A DNA stretch of 64,000 nt from RGIG9115 sp045128915 (lineage in GTDB: Bacteria; Bacillota; Clostridia; UBA1381): positions 1 to 64,000 of the forward strand of contig JBGVIT010000067.1 of assembly GCA_045128915.1 (NCBI GenBank), given 5' to 3'. Below, one piece after another: positions 1-7,001 of this stretch. The position numbers were made by a program, and so were the translations under genes. Position 1 is the stretch's first letter. The number at the start of each line of letters is the position of its first letter. The notes beneath the pieces were generated by a model, which was not told the origin of the DNA, ran no database searches, and saw only the letters and a list, made by a program, of their open reading frames with translations.

Positions 1-1
1 T

Positions 2-166
2 ATTTCCGATTATGCAAAGGCTTCTTTGCAGTGGGCAAACGGAATTGGCTTGATTAATGGTAAAACAGAAAGCACATTAAATCCGCTTGACAATGCAACA
101 AGAGCTGAAGCTGCAACAATATTTTACAGATTTGTTAAAGCGAATTTAATATCAATGCAAAACTAA
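2..166 (+). CDS. C-terminal end of an SLH-domain surface protein (partial)
   Basis: This is the last 54 residues of a protein whose beginning lies left of the window. The reading frame contains WANGIGLINGKTESTLNP followed by NATRAEAATIFYRF, which is the signature of an S-layer homology (SLH) domain (the TRAEAA/IF motif that closes the domain). SLH domains anchor exported proteins non-covalently to secondary cell-wall polymers, so the full protein is probably extracellular; what it does cannot be told from this fragment. The frame ends at TAA and is followed six bases later by an intrinsic terminator, so this is the natural C-terminus rather than a truncation. Confidence 0.85.
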   Translation: MSDYAKASLQWANGIGLINGKTESTLNPLDNATRAEAATIFYRFVKANLISMQN

Positions 167-171
167 CCACC

Positions 172-197
172 AAAGGCACTCCAATCGGGGTGCCTTT
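172..197 (+). terminator. Intrinsic terminator of the SLH gene
   Basis: An 11-bp stem (AAAGGCACTCC pairing with GGGGTGCCTTT, one G-U pair) closes a 4-nt AATC loop directly after the SLH stop codon. The following tract is only moderately T-rich. Confidence 0.75.
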
Positions 198-274
198 GCT
201 ATATCTTTACGACATATTTTTTACGATAAAATGATTCTTTTTCAATTTATAATTCAGCAGAAATAATTAAATCA

Positions 275-324
275 AAACGGAAATGAAGTTGAATGATTTC
301 AAACTCGTTTCCGTTTGTTTTTTT
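275..324 (+). terminator. Possible second terminator hairpin
   Basis: AACGGAAA at 276-283 pairs with TTTCCGTT at 308-315 around an imperfect inner stem, and a run of T follows (318-324). No gene lies between it and the first terminator, so it may be a back-up terminator or the edge of the adjacent insertion-sequence remnant. Confidence 0.5.
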
Positions 325-433
325 ATAAAGCTAAATTCGCTTACAACAGAAAATATGGGTCCCACCTGCCTGTGTTTTTGTGTGTTGTATAAATGTATCC
401 ACCAATGTTGTATTGGAAAGGAATGTGATATTT

Positions 434-630
434 ATGTCAGGATATATTACATTTGAAGAAAGATTAGAGATTGAGAGTATGATATTTCAAAGATGCTCTT
501 TTGGAGAATCGCAAAGAAAATTAACAAAGACCGTTCCACTATTTCAAGAGAAATCAGAAGGCATTCTGTTATTGAAAAAAGCGGTTACAGTGAGTTTGGT
601 TTTAATGCTTACGGCTCAAGAATTGGATAG
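434..630 (+). pseudogene. IS30-family transposase, N-terminal remnant with frameshift
   Basis: ATG at 434 follows a GGAAAGGA ribosome binding site and opens a frame beginning MSGYITFEERLEIESM, the start of IS30-family transposases. At about 505-508 the frame is lost. The expected helix-turn-helix continues in the next frame as IAKKINKDRSTISREIRRH, the classic IS30 DNA-binding motif, and then stops at TAG 628. Restoring one A in the GGAGAATCGC context would join the two halves, so a single-base deletion is the simplest explanation. Only about 65 of the usual 300-plus residues remain, with no DDE catalytic domain, so this is a dead fragment. It is followed by a hairpin at 680-708. Confidence 0.8.
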
Positions 631-679
631 AATGCATTTCAAATGTTCGGTTGCATTAATAAAAAAACTATAGAAAACT

Positions 680-708
680 AAAGCAGCAGAATGTCGGTCT
701 GCTGCTTT
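680..708. terminator. Perfect 11-bp hairpin after the IS30 remnant
   Basis: AAAGCAGCAGA and TCTGCTGCTTT flank a 7-nt loop and are followed by an AT-rich stretch on plus. It looks like an intrinsic terminator. The same GCAGCAG core recurs in the fba terminator at 22666-22696. Confidence 0.6.
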
Positions 709-767
709 GTTATATAATTTTTGCTTTTCACATAAAACTTTGTTATCATTTAATAAACAGTAGGGGA

Positions 768-804
768 AACAAAAAGCAAGGTTTTGACTATGCAAAACCT
801 TGCT
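768..804 (-). terminator. Terminator of tRNA-Ser
   Basis: On minus, immediately after the tRNA CCA end, a perfect 12-bp stem (AGCAAGGTTTTG / CAAAACCTTGCT, 6-nt loop) is followed by TTTTTGTTT. This is a textbook rho-independent terminator for a single-gene tRNA transcript. Confidence 0.85.
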
Positions 805-805
805 A

Positions 806-897
806 TGGCGGAGATGTAGGGATTTGAACCCTAGCGCCGGCAAAACCGACCTACCGGATTTCGAATCCGGACCCTTCAACCACTTGGGTACATCTCC
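806..897 (-). tRNA. tRNA-Ser (anticodon CGA)
   Basis: The minus strand folds as a class II tRNA of 92 nt with an encoded CCA. The acceptor stem is GGAGATG/CATCTCC. The anticodon stem CCGGA/TCCGG holds the loop TTCGAAA, giving anticodon CGA (reads UCG). There is a long variable arm typical of tRNA-Ser, and a T-arm with GGTTCAAATCC. A serine recombinase gene lies about 600 bp away on its 5' side, but no duplicated tRNA segment marking an attachment site was seen. Confidence 0.95.
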
Positions 898-1118
898 AAA
901 TTTATATTTTTCAGCTCTGCAAAAGTTGTGTAAATCTTTGGGAACTCCTTTTGGGAACTGCAAAAATAACAATATTAAATTTTTCAAAAAGCCAGTAATA
1001 TCAAGGGGTTAGGGGGTGTGAGCTTCCGAAATACTTAAAGTTTTTCGAGTCAAGTTGGTTCGACCAATTGATTAAATAAAAAAGTACAAAATTGTACTGA
1101 ATTTGCACTAAACTTGAA
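898..1118. other. Gene-free stretch 5' of tRNA-Ser, containing one palindrome
   Basis: No convincing coding sequence was found on either strand between tRNA-Ser and the promoter at 1119. The only structure seen is the short palindrome at 1083-1098. The upstream promoter region of tRNA-Ser must lie here; a TATAAA element sits a few bases before the tRNA start, but no good -35 could be assigned. Confidence 0.5.
1083..1098. repeat. Inverted repeat, operator-like
   Basis: AGTACAA-AA-TTGTACT is a perfect 7-bp inverted repeat with a 2-bp centre, about 20 bp upstream of the -35 element at 1119. Its size and position would suit a dimeric repressor or recombinase-linked regulator. No regulator gene is present beside it, so this is inference. 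Confidence 0.4.
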
Positions 1119-1147
1119 TTGACTTTTAATTTTGGTTATGTTATACG
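1119..1147 (+). promoter_or_regulatory. Housekeeping promoter with extended -10
   Basis: TTGACT (1119-1124), a 17-bp spacer and TATACG (1142-1147) preceded by TG form a sigma-A type promoter pointing at the leader and small ORF upstream of the recombinase. Confidence 0.5.
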
Positions 1148-1159
1148 AGTATCTGGAAT

Positions 1160-1222
1160 CGATTGACAGAATTGTTAATCGCTTTTGAATTTTTGCGATC
1201 GGTAAAAGTCGGTCGTTTTTTT
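1160..1222 (+). promoter_or_regulatory. Leader with mutually exclusive hairpins ending in a terminator
   Basis: The predicted transcript contains CGATT (1160-1164) able to pair with AATCG (1177-1181); ATCGC (1178-1182) able to pair with GCGAT (1195-1199); and CGATCG (1196-1201) able to pair with CGGTCG (1210-1215), the last followed by seven T (1216-1222). Consecutive pairings share bases, so only alternate ones can form at once: the arrangement of an attenuator. The stems are short (5-6 bp), so this is a hypothesis. Downstream are the 54-aa ORF and the serine recombinase. Confidence 0.35.
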
Positions 1223-1280
1223 ATGATCAAAACAGTATTTAAGTGATTTTCAGAACATAAAATTATGAGAGGTGGTGTAG

Positions 1281-1445
1281 ATGAATGAATACAGTATCGA
1301 ATTCTTCGTTGAAAGTCACGAGGATGGAACTGTGGAATCCTTAAACTTAAACGAAGAAAATGAGGAATGTAAAAAAGAAATGGAGGCGCGGGCCTTGAGT
1401 GAATATTACAAAAGAAAAATAATAATTTTCAAGCAAAAAATTTGA
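1281..1445 (+). CDS. Small acidic hypothetical protein (54 aa)
   Basis: ATG at 1281 follows GAGAGGTGG with 5-nt spacing, a good ribosome binding site, and opens a 54-codon frame beginning MNEYSIEFFVESHEDGTVES. It is acidic through the middle (NEENEEC) and turns basic and hydrophobic near the end (KRKIIIF). I do not recognise a family. It sits between a leader/terminator element and the recombinase promoter, whose -35 overlaps its stop codon, so it could be an accessory gene of the same mobile element. Small size and lack of a known domain limit confidence; the start signal is the main evidence. Confidence 0.5.
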   Translation: MNEYSIEFFVESHEDGTVESLNLNEENEECKKEMEARALSEYYKRKIIIFKQKI

Positions 1446-1469
1446 TTAAAATGGCGACTTTGCTATAAT
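1442..1469 (+). promoter_or_regulatory. Promoter of the serine recombinase
   Basis: TTGATT (1442-1447), a 16-bp spacer and a perfect TATAAT (1464-1469) with an upstream TGC (extended -10). It lies 44 bp before the recombinase start, which has the ribosome binding site GGAAGGAG at 1501-1508. Confidence 0.65.
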
Positions 1470-1512
1470 TATATATGGAATAAATAGTTGCCGTTAATTA
1501 GGAAGGAGATTA

Positions 1513-2967
1513 ATGAAATTGAAAGTAGCGGCAGCTTATATAAGAGTTTCTACTGATGATCAGATTGAATTCAGTCCGGATAGTCAACTCGAAAAAATAA
1601 AACTTTATGCAGATAAAAATCAGATGTTATTGCCTAAAGATTATATTTTTGTGGATGAAGGTATCAGCGGAAGAAATACTAAAAAAAGAACAGCCTTTAA
1701 TGCTATGATTGGCTTAGCAAAGAGCAAACCCAAACCTTTTGATGTAATATTGGTATGGAAATATAGTCGTTTTGCTCGGAATCGCGAAGATAGTGTTGTT
1801 TATAAATCGATGCTTAGAAAAGAGTTGAATATTGATGTTATTTCAATCAGCGAAGATGTGGGCGATGATAAAATGTCAATTCTTTTTGAAGCAATGATTG
1901 AAGCTATGGACGAATACTACAGTATCAATCTTGCGGAGGAAGTCAAACGGGGAATGACCGAAAAAGCTAAAAGAGGTGGCGTGCTATCAATCCCGGGCTT
2001 TGGTTATAAGGTTGAAAAAGGTGAATATGTTATCGTGCCTGATGAAGCTGAAATAATACGGAAAGTTTTTAAAGATTATGTAAATGGTAAAGGGTATTTG
2101 ACAATTGCACGGTCATTAAATGCTATGGGTGTAAGGTCGCACAGAGGCAACAAAATAGAAAACAGAACCATTGAATACTGGCTTAATAATCCTTTATACA
2201 TAGGCAAAATACGTTGGAATCCAGATGGTAAGTTATCAAGAAATTATACAGCAGACACGGCGATTATAAGTGACGGAACACATACTCCTATTGTTGACAT
2301 TGAAACCTGGGATAAAGTTCATTGTAGAATGAAATTACAAAAAGAAAAGTTCGGAAAGTATTACAACGCTGACCGAAAAGAACTGTCTCATTGGTTGTCA
2401 GGCATTGTTAGATGTGAAAAGTGTGGAGCGGTTCTATCCAATCAAGGAGGTTTTTTCGGATGCTCAAACAGATGCAGAGGTACATGCGAGGGTGTTGGAT
2501 ACATTAAAGCAGATAAACTCGCCGGGATTGTGCTTGATATTCTGTCTCAGATAGAGATTCCGAATGTTGAACTTGGTTTTGCTGATCCTAATTATGATGA
2601 GAAAGCCAATGTAGTTGATGATAATGCAATTATTACCGGGCAAATCAAAAGGCTTGAGCTTCGTTTGGAAAGAGCAAAGACTGCCTATATGGATGGCGCT
2701 GATACTCTCGAGGAATACAAAGAAACAAAAAATACTATCGAGAAGGAAATAGAGGAACTCAAAACTATGATAGAAACAGTAAAGATGGAAGAACCCGAAG
2801 ATGATGTGAAACTAAATGAAAAAGAACTCCGCAGAATGACGGATATTTTAAAGGATTCTGATATTGGTAATATTGAAAAGAACAGAATGGTGCGAACAAT
2901 TTTTAAAGAAATCACCAAAGGTGGCAGCGATGGCAAGCATCTAAAATTTGTGTTTTGGAAAGAATAA
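1513..2967 (+). CDS. Large serine recombinase (site-specific integrase/excisionase)
   Basis: This 484-aa protein has the three-part architecture of large serine recombinases, which integrate or excise DNA through a covalent phosphoserine intermediate. The resolvase domain begins with YIRVSTDDQ (nucleophile about Ser13) and contains the arginine-rich KYSRFARNRED. The recombinase domain follows at about 155-260 (GFGYKVEKGEYVIVPDEAE). A zinc-ribbon region around 295-330 contains CEKCG and further cysteines. The C-terminal third (about 375-450) is charged and heptad-like, consistent with the coiled coil that controls directionality. Length is typical and the frame intact. No phage, conjugation or resistance genes accompany it, so it looks like the surviving integrase of a lost or minimal element. 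It lies 2.9 kb from sigK, which is uninterrupted. Confidence 0.92.
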   Translation: MKLKVAAAYIRVSTDDQIEFSPDSQLEKIKLYADKNQMLLPKDYIFVDEGISGRNTKKRTAFNAMIGLAKSKPKPFDVILVWKYSRFARNREDSVVYKSMLRKELNIDVISISEDVGDDKMSILFEAMIEAMDEYYSINLAEEVKRGMTEKAKRGGVLSIPGFGYKVEKGEYVIVPDEAEIIRKVFKDYVNGKGYLTIARSLNAMGVRSHRGNKIENRTIEYWLNNPLYIGKIRWNPDGKLSRNYTADTAIISDGTHTPIVDIETWDKVHCRMKLQKEKFGKYYNADRKELSHWLSGIVRCEKCGAVLSNQGGFFGCSNRCRGTCEGVGYIKADKLAGIVLDILSQIEIPNVELGFADPNYDEKANVVDDNAIITGQIKRLELRLERAKTAYMDGADTLEEYKETKNTIEKEIEELKTMIETVKMEEPEDDVKLNEKELRRMTDILKDSDIGNIEKNRMVRTIFKEITKGGSDGKHLKFVFWKE

Positions 2968-3089
2968 TATTTTTACTCAAACAAGTGGTGTATCGCACCA
3001 CCGTACTGGGTTATTATTACATTTGCAAGTTTGGGATTTGTGTTTTTAATTTTGATAGGAAATTCGAGAAATTTGTTATATTGAAACAT

Positions 3090-3341
3090 TTAATTTGCCT
3101 CCTTTTCCCACGGCCAAGGTGAGTCAATCCATTTGAATGTGCTAAAATCTGCAGCAGAAAACGCACATAACGGACCATAGTTTTGCTCGTATTCTTTTTT
3201 TAATTCCGTATATTTTTTCACAAGGTCTTTGTATAGTTCAAATGCTTTTTTATCATTAGGGTGCGTGTCAAGAAAAAGCAGCATATCATATGCGGCAAAG
3301 TGATAGGTTTGTAATTGTCTAAGCAAGCTCTGTTTTTCCAT
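3090..3341 (-). CDS. cotJB: Spore coat protein CotJB
   Basis: The 83-aa protein matches the CotJB family, with a helical N-terminal half (QLQTYHFAAYDMLLFLDTHP) and the conserved C-terminal tryptophan/proline segment FKWIDSPWPWEKE. CotJB is a small protein made in the mother cell and assembled into the spore coat with CotJA and, in other species, the manganese catalase CotJC. The start is the ATG at 3341, which shares one base with the cotJA stop codon, so the pair is translationally coupled. No cotJC follows: the next gene downstream is the recombinase in the opposite orientation. Confidence 0.9.
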   Translation of the reverse strand: MEKQSLLRQLQTYHFAAYDMLLFLDTHPNDKKAFELYKDLVKKYTELKKEYEQNYGPLCAFSAADFSTFKWIDSPWPWEKEAN

Positions 3342-3538
3342 TATTCTTTGCCTCCTTCTTTGCACACTTTTCCGTATTCGTTGATTGAAAGGTCGAGTTC
3401 AGGGAAAATAGTACCTTGAATCAGACCTTTTGTGGGTGCATATGTTTCTCCGAGGACTTGTACGGGAACATATGCATATCCTACACATCTGCACAGTGTG
3501 CATACAATGTTGTTTGAAGAATTTTCCACAAAAAACAT
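3341..3538 (-). CDS. cotJA: Spore coat associated protein CotJA
   Basis: This 65-aa protein carries the CotJA core YVPVQVLGETYAPTKGL followed by QGTIFPELDLSI, in which a short proline-rich segment leads to the GT-(I/L)-(F/W)-P-(E/A)-L motif of the family. It is expected in the forespore-surrounding coat. An AAGGAG ribosome binding site precedes the ATG, and a mother-cell sigma-type promoter lies about 45 bp upstream (3582-3609). The N-terminus (NNIVCTLCRC) contains three cysteines, more than I would expect. It is the first gene of a two-gene operon with cotJB. Confidence 0.85.
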   Translation of the reverse strand: MFFVENSSNNIVCTLCRCVGYAYVPVQVLGETYAPTKGLIQGTIFPELDLSINEYGKVCKEGGKE

Positions 3539-3581
3539 CTCCTTATCTTATATTAAAAGCGAAATAAATCGCTTTCATGAT

Positions 3582-3609
3582 TATAATATGAGAATGTGTC
3601 GAATTTTGT
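3582..3609 (-). promoter_or_regulatory. Candidate sigma-K/sigma-E promoter of cotJAB
   Basis: On minus, an ACA element (3607-3609) lies 16 bp before CATATTATA (3582-3590). The latter fits the mother-cell sigma-K -10 consensus CATAnnnTA and is also close to sigma-E. This suits a spore coat operon, and sigK itself lies 2.3 kb away. Confidence 0.55.
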
Positions 3610-3616
3610 TAATAAA

Positions 3617-3646
3617 AAGCCCTGCTTTTATTGTAAAGCAGGGCTT
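3617..3646 (-). terminator. Terminator of glnN
   Basis: On minus, just after the glnN stop, a perfect 12-bp stem AAGCCCTGCTTT/AAAGCAGGGCTT with a 6-nt loop is followed by TTTATT. It separates glnN from the cotJ promoter. Confidence 0.85.
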
Positions 3647-3650
3647 AAAT

Positions 3651-5726
3651 TTATATGGTATAAAGTAAATCAGTATAAGTGGGGAAGGGCCAGTAATCTT
3701 TGCCAACTACCATTTCGAGTTCATCAGATACGGTCCTGAGTTGCTTCATAGCAGGAATAACGGTATCACGATAATATACTGCTAATTCGTATGGCTCATC
3801 AGGCAAGGCTGAAGAAATATCTTTTAAACTGTTTGTATTTTCAATTAAGCTTTCAGTAAGTGTTATTGCTTTTTCCAGAAGCGACACTTCGTTAGGTATA
3901 TTTAATCCGATTGATTTCTTTGATAAAACTCCTGATGATAGCATATTTGTATAATTGATGCACGCAGGTACAATTTCCTGCTGAGCAATTTCAAGCATTG
4001 CCAACATTTCAATGTGAAGTGTTTTTGAGTAGTTTTCAAGCATGATTTCGTAGCGCGATTCAATCTCAATAGGTGATAATACACCATGTTTTGAAAATAA
4101 TTTAATTGCTTTTTCGCTCTTATATTCAGGAAAGGCATCAACTGCTGTTGGGAGGTTCGGAAGTCCTCGTTTCTTAGCTTCTTCTTTCCATTCATCAGAA
4201 TATCCGTTGCCGTTAAATATTATTCTTTCGTGATTAATAATGGTTGTTTTAATAAGTTCATCAACGCAAGTATTAATATCGTCACAAGTGTCCATTTTAT
4301 CAGCAAACTGTGATAATACTTCTGCAACTATTGTATTAATGGTTATATTAATGCCGGATACTGATTGAGAAGATCCGGTCATTCTGAATTCAAATCTGTT
4401 ACCGGTAAATGCAAATGGTGAAGTTCTGTTTCTGTCGGTTGTATCTTTTTTGATTACAGGCTGTGAGTCAACACCGGTTTCAAGTACAGCTCTTGCATTT
4501 TCAATGCTTGAGTGACCATTCTTAATTGCTTGAAGTACTTCTGTCAATTCGTCGCCCAAAAAGATTGAAACAATAGCAGGTGGTGCTTCGTCAGCTCCTA
4601 GTCTATGGTCGTTTCCTGCAGTTGCAACTGAAACTCTTAAAAGCTCTGCGTAATCGTCAACTGCTTTAATAACTGAGCATAAGAACAAAAGGAATAGTTT
4701 GTTCTCTATTGGTTTTTTACCGGGTTTGAATAAATTCAAACCATCCGTAGTTCCCAGTGACCAATTATTATGTTTACCGGAACCATTAACTCCAGCAAAT
4801 GGTTTTTCATGTAAAAGACACACAAGGTCGTGGTGAGTTGCAACTTTTTTTAGTATCTCCATAGTAATCTGATTATGGTCAGTCGCAAGGTTAGTAGTTT
4901 CAAAAATTGGTGCAACTTCATGCTGTGCAGGAGCCGCTTCATTGTGCTCAGTTTTTGCAAGTACACCAAGTTTCCAAAGCTCTTCATCAACCTCTTTCAT
5001 GTATGCAGCCACTCGTTCTTTTATCTGACCAAAATAATGGTCATCCATCTCCTGACCTTTAGCGGGAGGTGCACCAAACAAAGTTCTACCGGTTATAAGC
5101 AGGTCTTTACGGCTGTTATACAACTTTTTGTCAGTTAAGAAATATTCTTGTTCTGGTCCGACATAAGAAACAACTCTTTGAGAATTATATCCCATGTGCT
5201 TGAGTACTCTTAAAGATTCCTTGTTAATTGCCTCAACAGACCTTAACAAAGGTGTTTTATTATCCAAAACTTCTCCTGAAAACGCGAAGAAGGTAGTTGG
5301 TATGCATAGTGTTTTATCTTTTATAAACGCATATGATGTAGGATCCCATGCAGTATATCCGCGTGCTTCAAATGTAGCACGAAGACCGCCGGAAGGGAAA
5401 CTTGAGGCATCCGGTTCGCCGATTATAAGCTCTTTTCCTGAAAACTCCATAATTATGCGACCGTCATCTGTGGGGCTTATAAAAGAATCGTGTTTTTCTG
5501 CCGTAACTCCTGTCATCGGCTGGAACCAATGGGTATAGTGTGTACAACCGTTTTCGATAGCCCAATCCTTCATAGCGTTTGCTACAACTTCAGCAACTTT
5601 TGAATCAAGAGTAGTACCGTTATTGATTGTCTCAACCAATGATTTGTATGTATCTTTTGGCAGTCTGGACTTCATTAGAGTTAAGTTAAAAACTTTGCTT
5701 CCGAATATTTCTGTTACTGGTTTCAT
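3651..5726 (-). CDS. glnN: Glutamine synthetase type III (GlnN)
   Basis: This 691-aa protein is a type III glutamine synthetase, making glutamine from glutamate, ammonia and ATP; the type is common in Bacteroidetes, cyanobacteria and Clostridia and much longer than GSI/GSII. Family signatures are visible: the N-terminal EIFGSKVFN; the metal/glutamate region NEAAPAQHEVAPIFE; KPFAGVNGSGKHNNWSLGT; and NDHRLGADEAPPAIVSIFLG. The start is the ATG at 5726, placed 5 nt after GGAGG; an in-frame TTG 12 nt further upstream overlaps that ribosome binding site and is rejected. It is monocistronic, with a near-consensus promoter at 5762-5789 and a terminator at 3617-3646. No PII or GlnR-type regulator is adjacent. 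Confidence 0.95.
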   Translation of the reverse strand: MKPVTEIFGSKVFNLTLMKSRLPKDTYKSLVETINNGTTLDSKVAEVVANAMKDWAIENGCTHYTHWFQPMTGVTAEKHDSFISPTDDGRIIMEFSGKELIIGEPDASSFPSGGLRATFEARGYTAWDPTSYAFIKDKTLCIPTTFFAFSGEVLDNKTPLLRSVEAINKESLRVLKHMGYNSQRVVSYVGPEQEYFLTDKKLYNSRKDLLITGRTLFGAPPAKGQEMDDHYFGQIKERVAAYMKEVDEELWKLGVLAKTEHNEAAPAQHEVAPIFETTNLATDHNQITMEILKKVATHHDLVCLLHEKPFAGVNGSGKHNNWSLGTTDGLNLFKPGKKPIENKLFLLFLCSVIKAVDDYAELLRVSVATAGNDHRLGADEAPPAIVSIFLGDELTEVLQAIKNGHSSIENARAVLETGVDSQPVIKKDTTDRNRTSPFAFTGNRFEFRMTGSSQSVSGINITINTIVAEVLSQFADKMDTCDDINTCVDELIKTTIINHERIIFNGNGYSDEWKEEAKKRGLPNLPTAVDAFPEYKSEKAIKLFSKHGVLSPIEIESRYEIMLENYSKTLHIEMLAMLEIAQQEIVPACINYTNMLSSGVLSKKSIGLNIPNEVSLLEKAITLTESLIENTNSLKDISSALPDEPYELAVYYRDTVIPAMKQLRTVSDELEMVVGKDYWPFPTYTDLLYTI

Positions 5727-5761
5727 GACGCCCTCCAATCACAGCGTGAAATTATGTAATA

Positions 5762-5789
5762 ATTATACCACTTTTTTTCATTTTGTCAA
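5762..5789 (-). promoter_or_regulatory. Strong housekeeping promoter of glnN
   Basis: On minus: TTGACA, a 16-bp spacer and TATAAT, with a short untranslated region before the glnN ribosome binding site. Both hexamers are perfect. Confidence 0.8.
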
Positions 5790-5840
5790 TATAATAAAAC
5801 ATCAATATAATAGATATAAAAGCTGGTTGCTTTATGCAAA

Positions 5841-6533
5841 TTAGATACGACTGAGTGTTTCTTTAAGCTTTTTTAGACACTTCTTTTCAATTCTGCTAAC
5901 ATAGCTTCTGCTTATACCTAATTCGTCTGCAATATCTCTTTGCGTATATTTTTTTGAATTGTTTATACCATATCGTTTGTAAATTATTAATTGTTCGGAA
6001 GGTGTAAGACAATCAAGAATTGCTGTTCTTAATTTATCAACTTCTATTCCTGTGCATATTAAATCCGATATGTCAGGAGTATCAGAGGGAAGAATATCAC
6101 CTAAAGATAAGGTGTTGCCTTCTTTATCAAAACCTATTGCTTCATCTAAAGAAATATCGCTTTGGCGTTTTTTATTGCTTCTCAAAGTCATTAAAATCTC
6201 GTTTTCAATACATCTTGAAACATACGGTGACAGCTTGCGTTTTGAATTGAAATTATAAGTATCTATTCCTTTAATCAGACCTATTGTACCGATTGATATA
6301 TAATCATTAAGATTATTTTCATCGCTGTATTTTTTAGCGATATGTGCAACCAAACGAAGATTTCGTTCAATTAAAATTTTTCTTGCGGTTTTGTCACCAT
6401 TTTTAAGCTTCTCAAGATACATTTCTTCTTCTTTTGAGGATAGTGGGGGAGCGAAAGCAGTATTTCCGCATACATATCCAGCAAAGATAAGAAGTTGATT
6501 AATCCAATGAGTTATTAATTCTAAAAAAAGCAT
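5841..6533 (-). CDS. sigK: Sporulation sigma factor SigK, uninterrupted
   Basis: The 230-aa product is the late mother-cell sigma factor. After a hydrophobic N-terminal stretch of about 25 residues (LITHWINQLLIFAGYVCGN), which resembles the inhibitory pro-sequence of pro-SigK, it shows PLSSKEEEMYLEKLKNGD and RNLRLVAHIAKKY. Region 2 follows (ISIGTIGLIKGIDTYN), and region 4 has the helix-turn-helix TQRDIADELGISRSYVSRIE. GGAGGT precedes the ATG. In several spore formers sigK is split by the excisable skin element; here the frame is continuous. Removal of the pro-sequence requires a SpoIVFB-type protease not seen in this window. A CATATAAT box at 6564-6571 could belong to a sporulation promoter, but no -35 is clear. 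Confidence 0.95.
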   Translation of the reverse strand: MLFLELITHWINQLLIFAGYVCGNTAFAPPLSSKEEEMYLEKLKNGDKTARKILIERNLRLVAHIAKKYSDENNLNDYISIGTIGLIKGIDTYNFNSKRKLSPYVSRCIENEILMTLRSNKKRQSDISLDEAIGFDKEGNTLSLGDILPSDTPDISDLICTGIEVDKLRTAILDCLTPSEQLIIYKRYGINNSKKYTQRDIADELGISRSYVSRIEKKCLKKLKETLSRI

Positions 6534-6585
6534 ATATTTTACCTCCGAAAATTCGTATGGTTAATTATATGCTTTTACTGTTTGT

Positions 6586-6759
6586 CTAATTTTGTTTTCT
6601 TACAATTTTGTAATCATCATTGTCATGATAATACGGACAATTCTTCATTGTACCTTTAATAAAGTTATACATTTCATCTTCATCAAGATTTACACTGCAA
6701 TAATATATATCATCTTCATCGTCATATACGTAATATATACATGTTTCGCACATAGACAT
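6586..6759 (-). CDS. Small Cys-rich DUF6472-type protein
   Basis: This 57-aa protein reads MSMCETCIYYVYDDEDD, then a Cys-x-Val block, the acidic motif NLDEDEMYNF, and closes with NCPYY. The two-plus-two cysteine pattern (CETC ... YYC ... NCPYY) and the LDEDEM block match the short clostridial DUF6472 proteins, whose function is unknown; a small zinc- or metal-binding fold is likely. The start is the ATG at 6759, behind a GGAAAGGA ribosome binding site; an upstream in-frame codon at 6777 precedes that site and is rejected. A TATAAT with upstream TG at 6789-6794 could be its -10. It is immediately upstream of sigK on the same strand. Confidence 0.7.
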   Translation of the reverse strand: MSMCETCIYYVYDDEDDIYYCSVNLDEDEMYNFIKGTMKNCPYYHDNDDYKIVRKQN

Positions 6760-6922
6760 TTTCAATCCTTTCCGCATAACTCATAAAAATTATAACACAA
6801 ACCATTTCAAAAATCACTTGTTAAAGTTTACTAAATATGACTATTGCTTTGATAGGTTTTTGTTTTATTTAACTTATTGTTATTTTTGTGGGTATTTTTT
6901 TTAATAAATTTACCAAAAGCAC

Positions 6923-6951
6923 TTGAAAATTGTTATAAAATACGATATAAT
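6923..6951 (+). promoter_or_regulatory. Promoter of the DUF896-asnA-asnS operon
   Basis: TTGAAA, a 17-bp spacer and a perfect TATAAT lie about 50 bp before the first gene. Confidence 0.75.
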
Positions 6952-7001
6952 GAGAAAATGGTCGTGGTATGTATTTACCAAAGTAAACGGAGGTTTTATT
7001 T

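Noticed and set aside
616..1012. Open frames across tRNA-Ser on both strands
   Set aside because: They run straight through the tRNA and its terminator and have no domain similarity; they are chance open frames.
2968..3084. Hydrophobic reading frame after the recombinase (APPYWVIITFASLGFVF)
   Set aside because: It looks like a transmembrane segment but has no start codon or ribosome binding site and only about 38 codons. It could be a gene remnant or chance, so it was not called.
5194..5538. Antisense frames over 100 codons inside glnN, uvrB, ligA, pyrD and purL
   Set aside because: All lie opposite strongly conserved coding sequence and lack ribosome binding sites and recognisable domains.
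5841..6533. Possible skin-type interruption of sigK
   Set aside because: The sigK frame is continuous from pro-sequence to region 4, so no intervening element is present.
6564..6571. CATATAAT upstream of sigK as a sigma-E promoter
   Set aside because: The -10 fits, but no convincing -35 lies at the right distance, so it was not listed as a feature.
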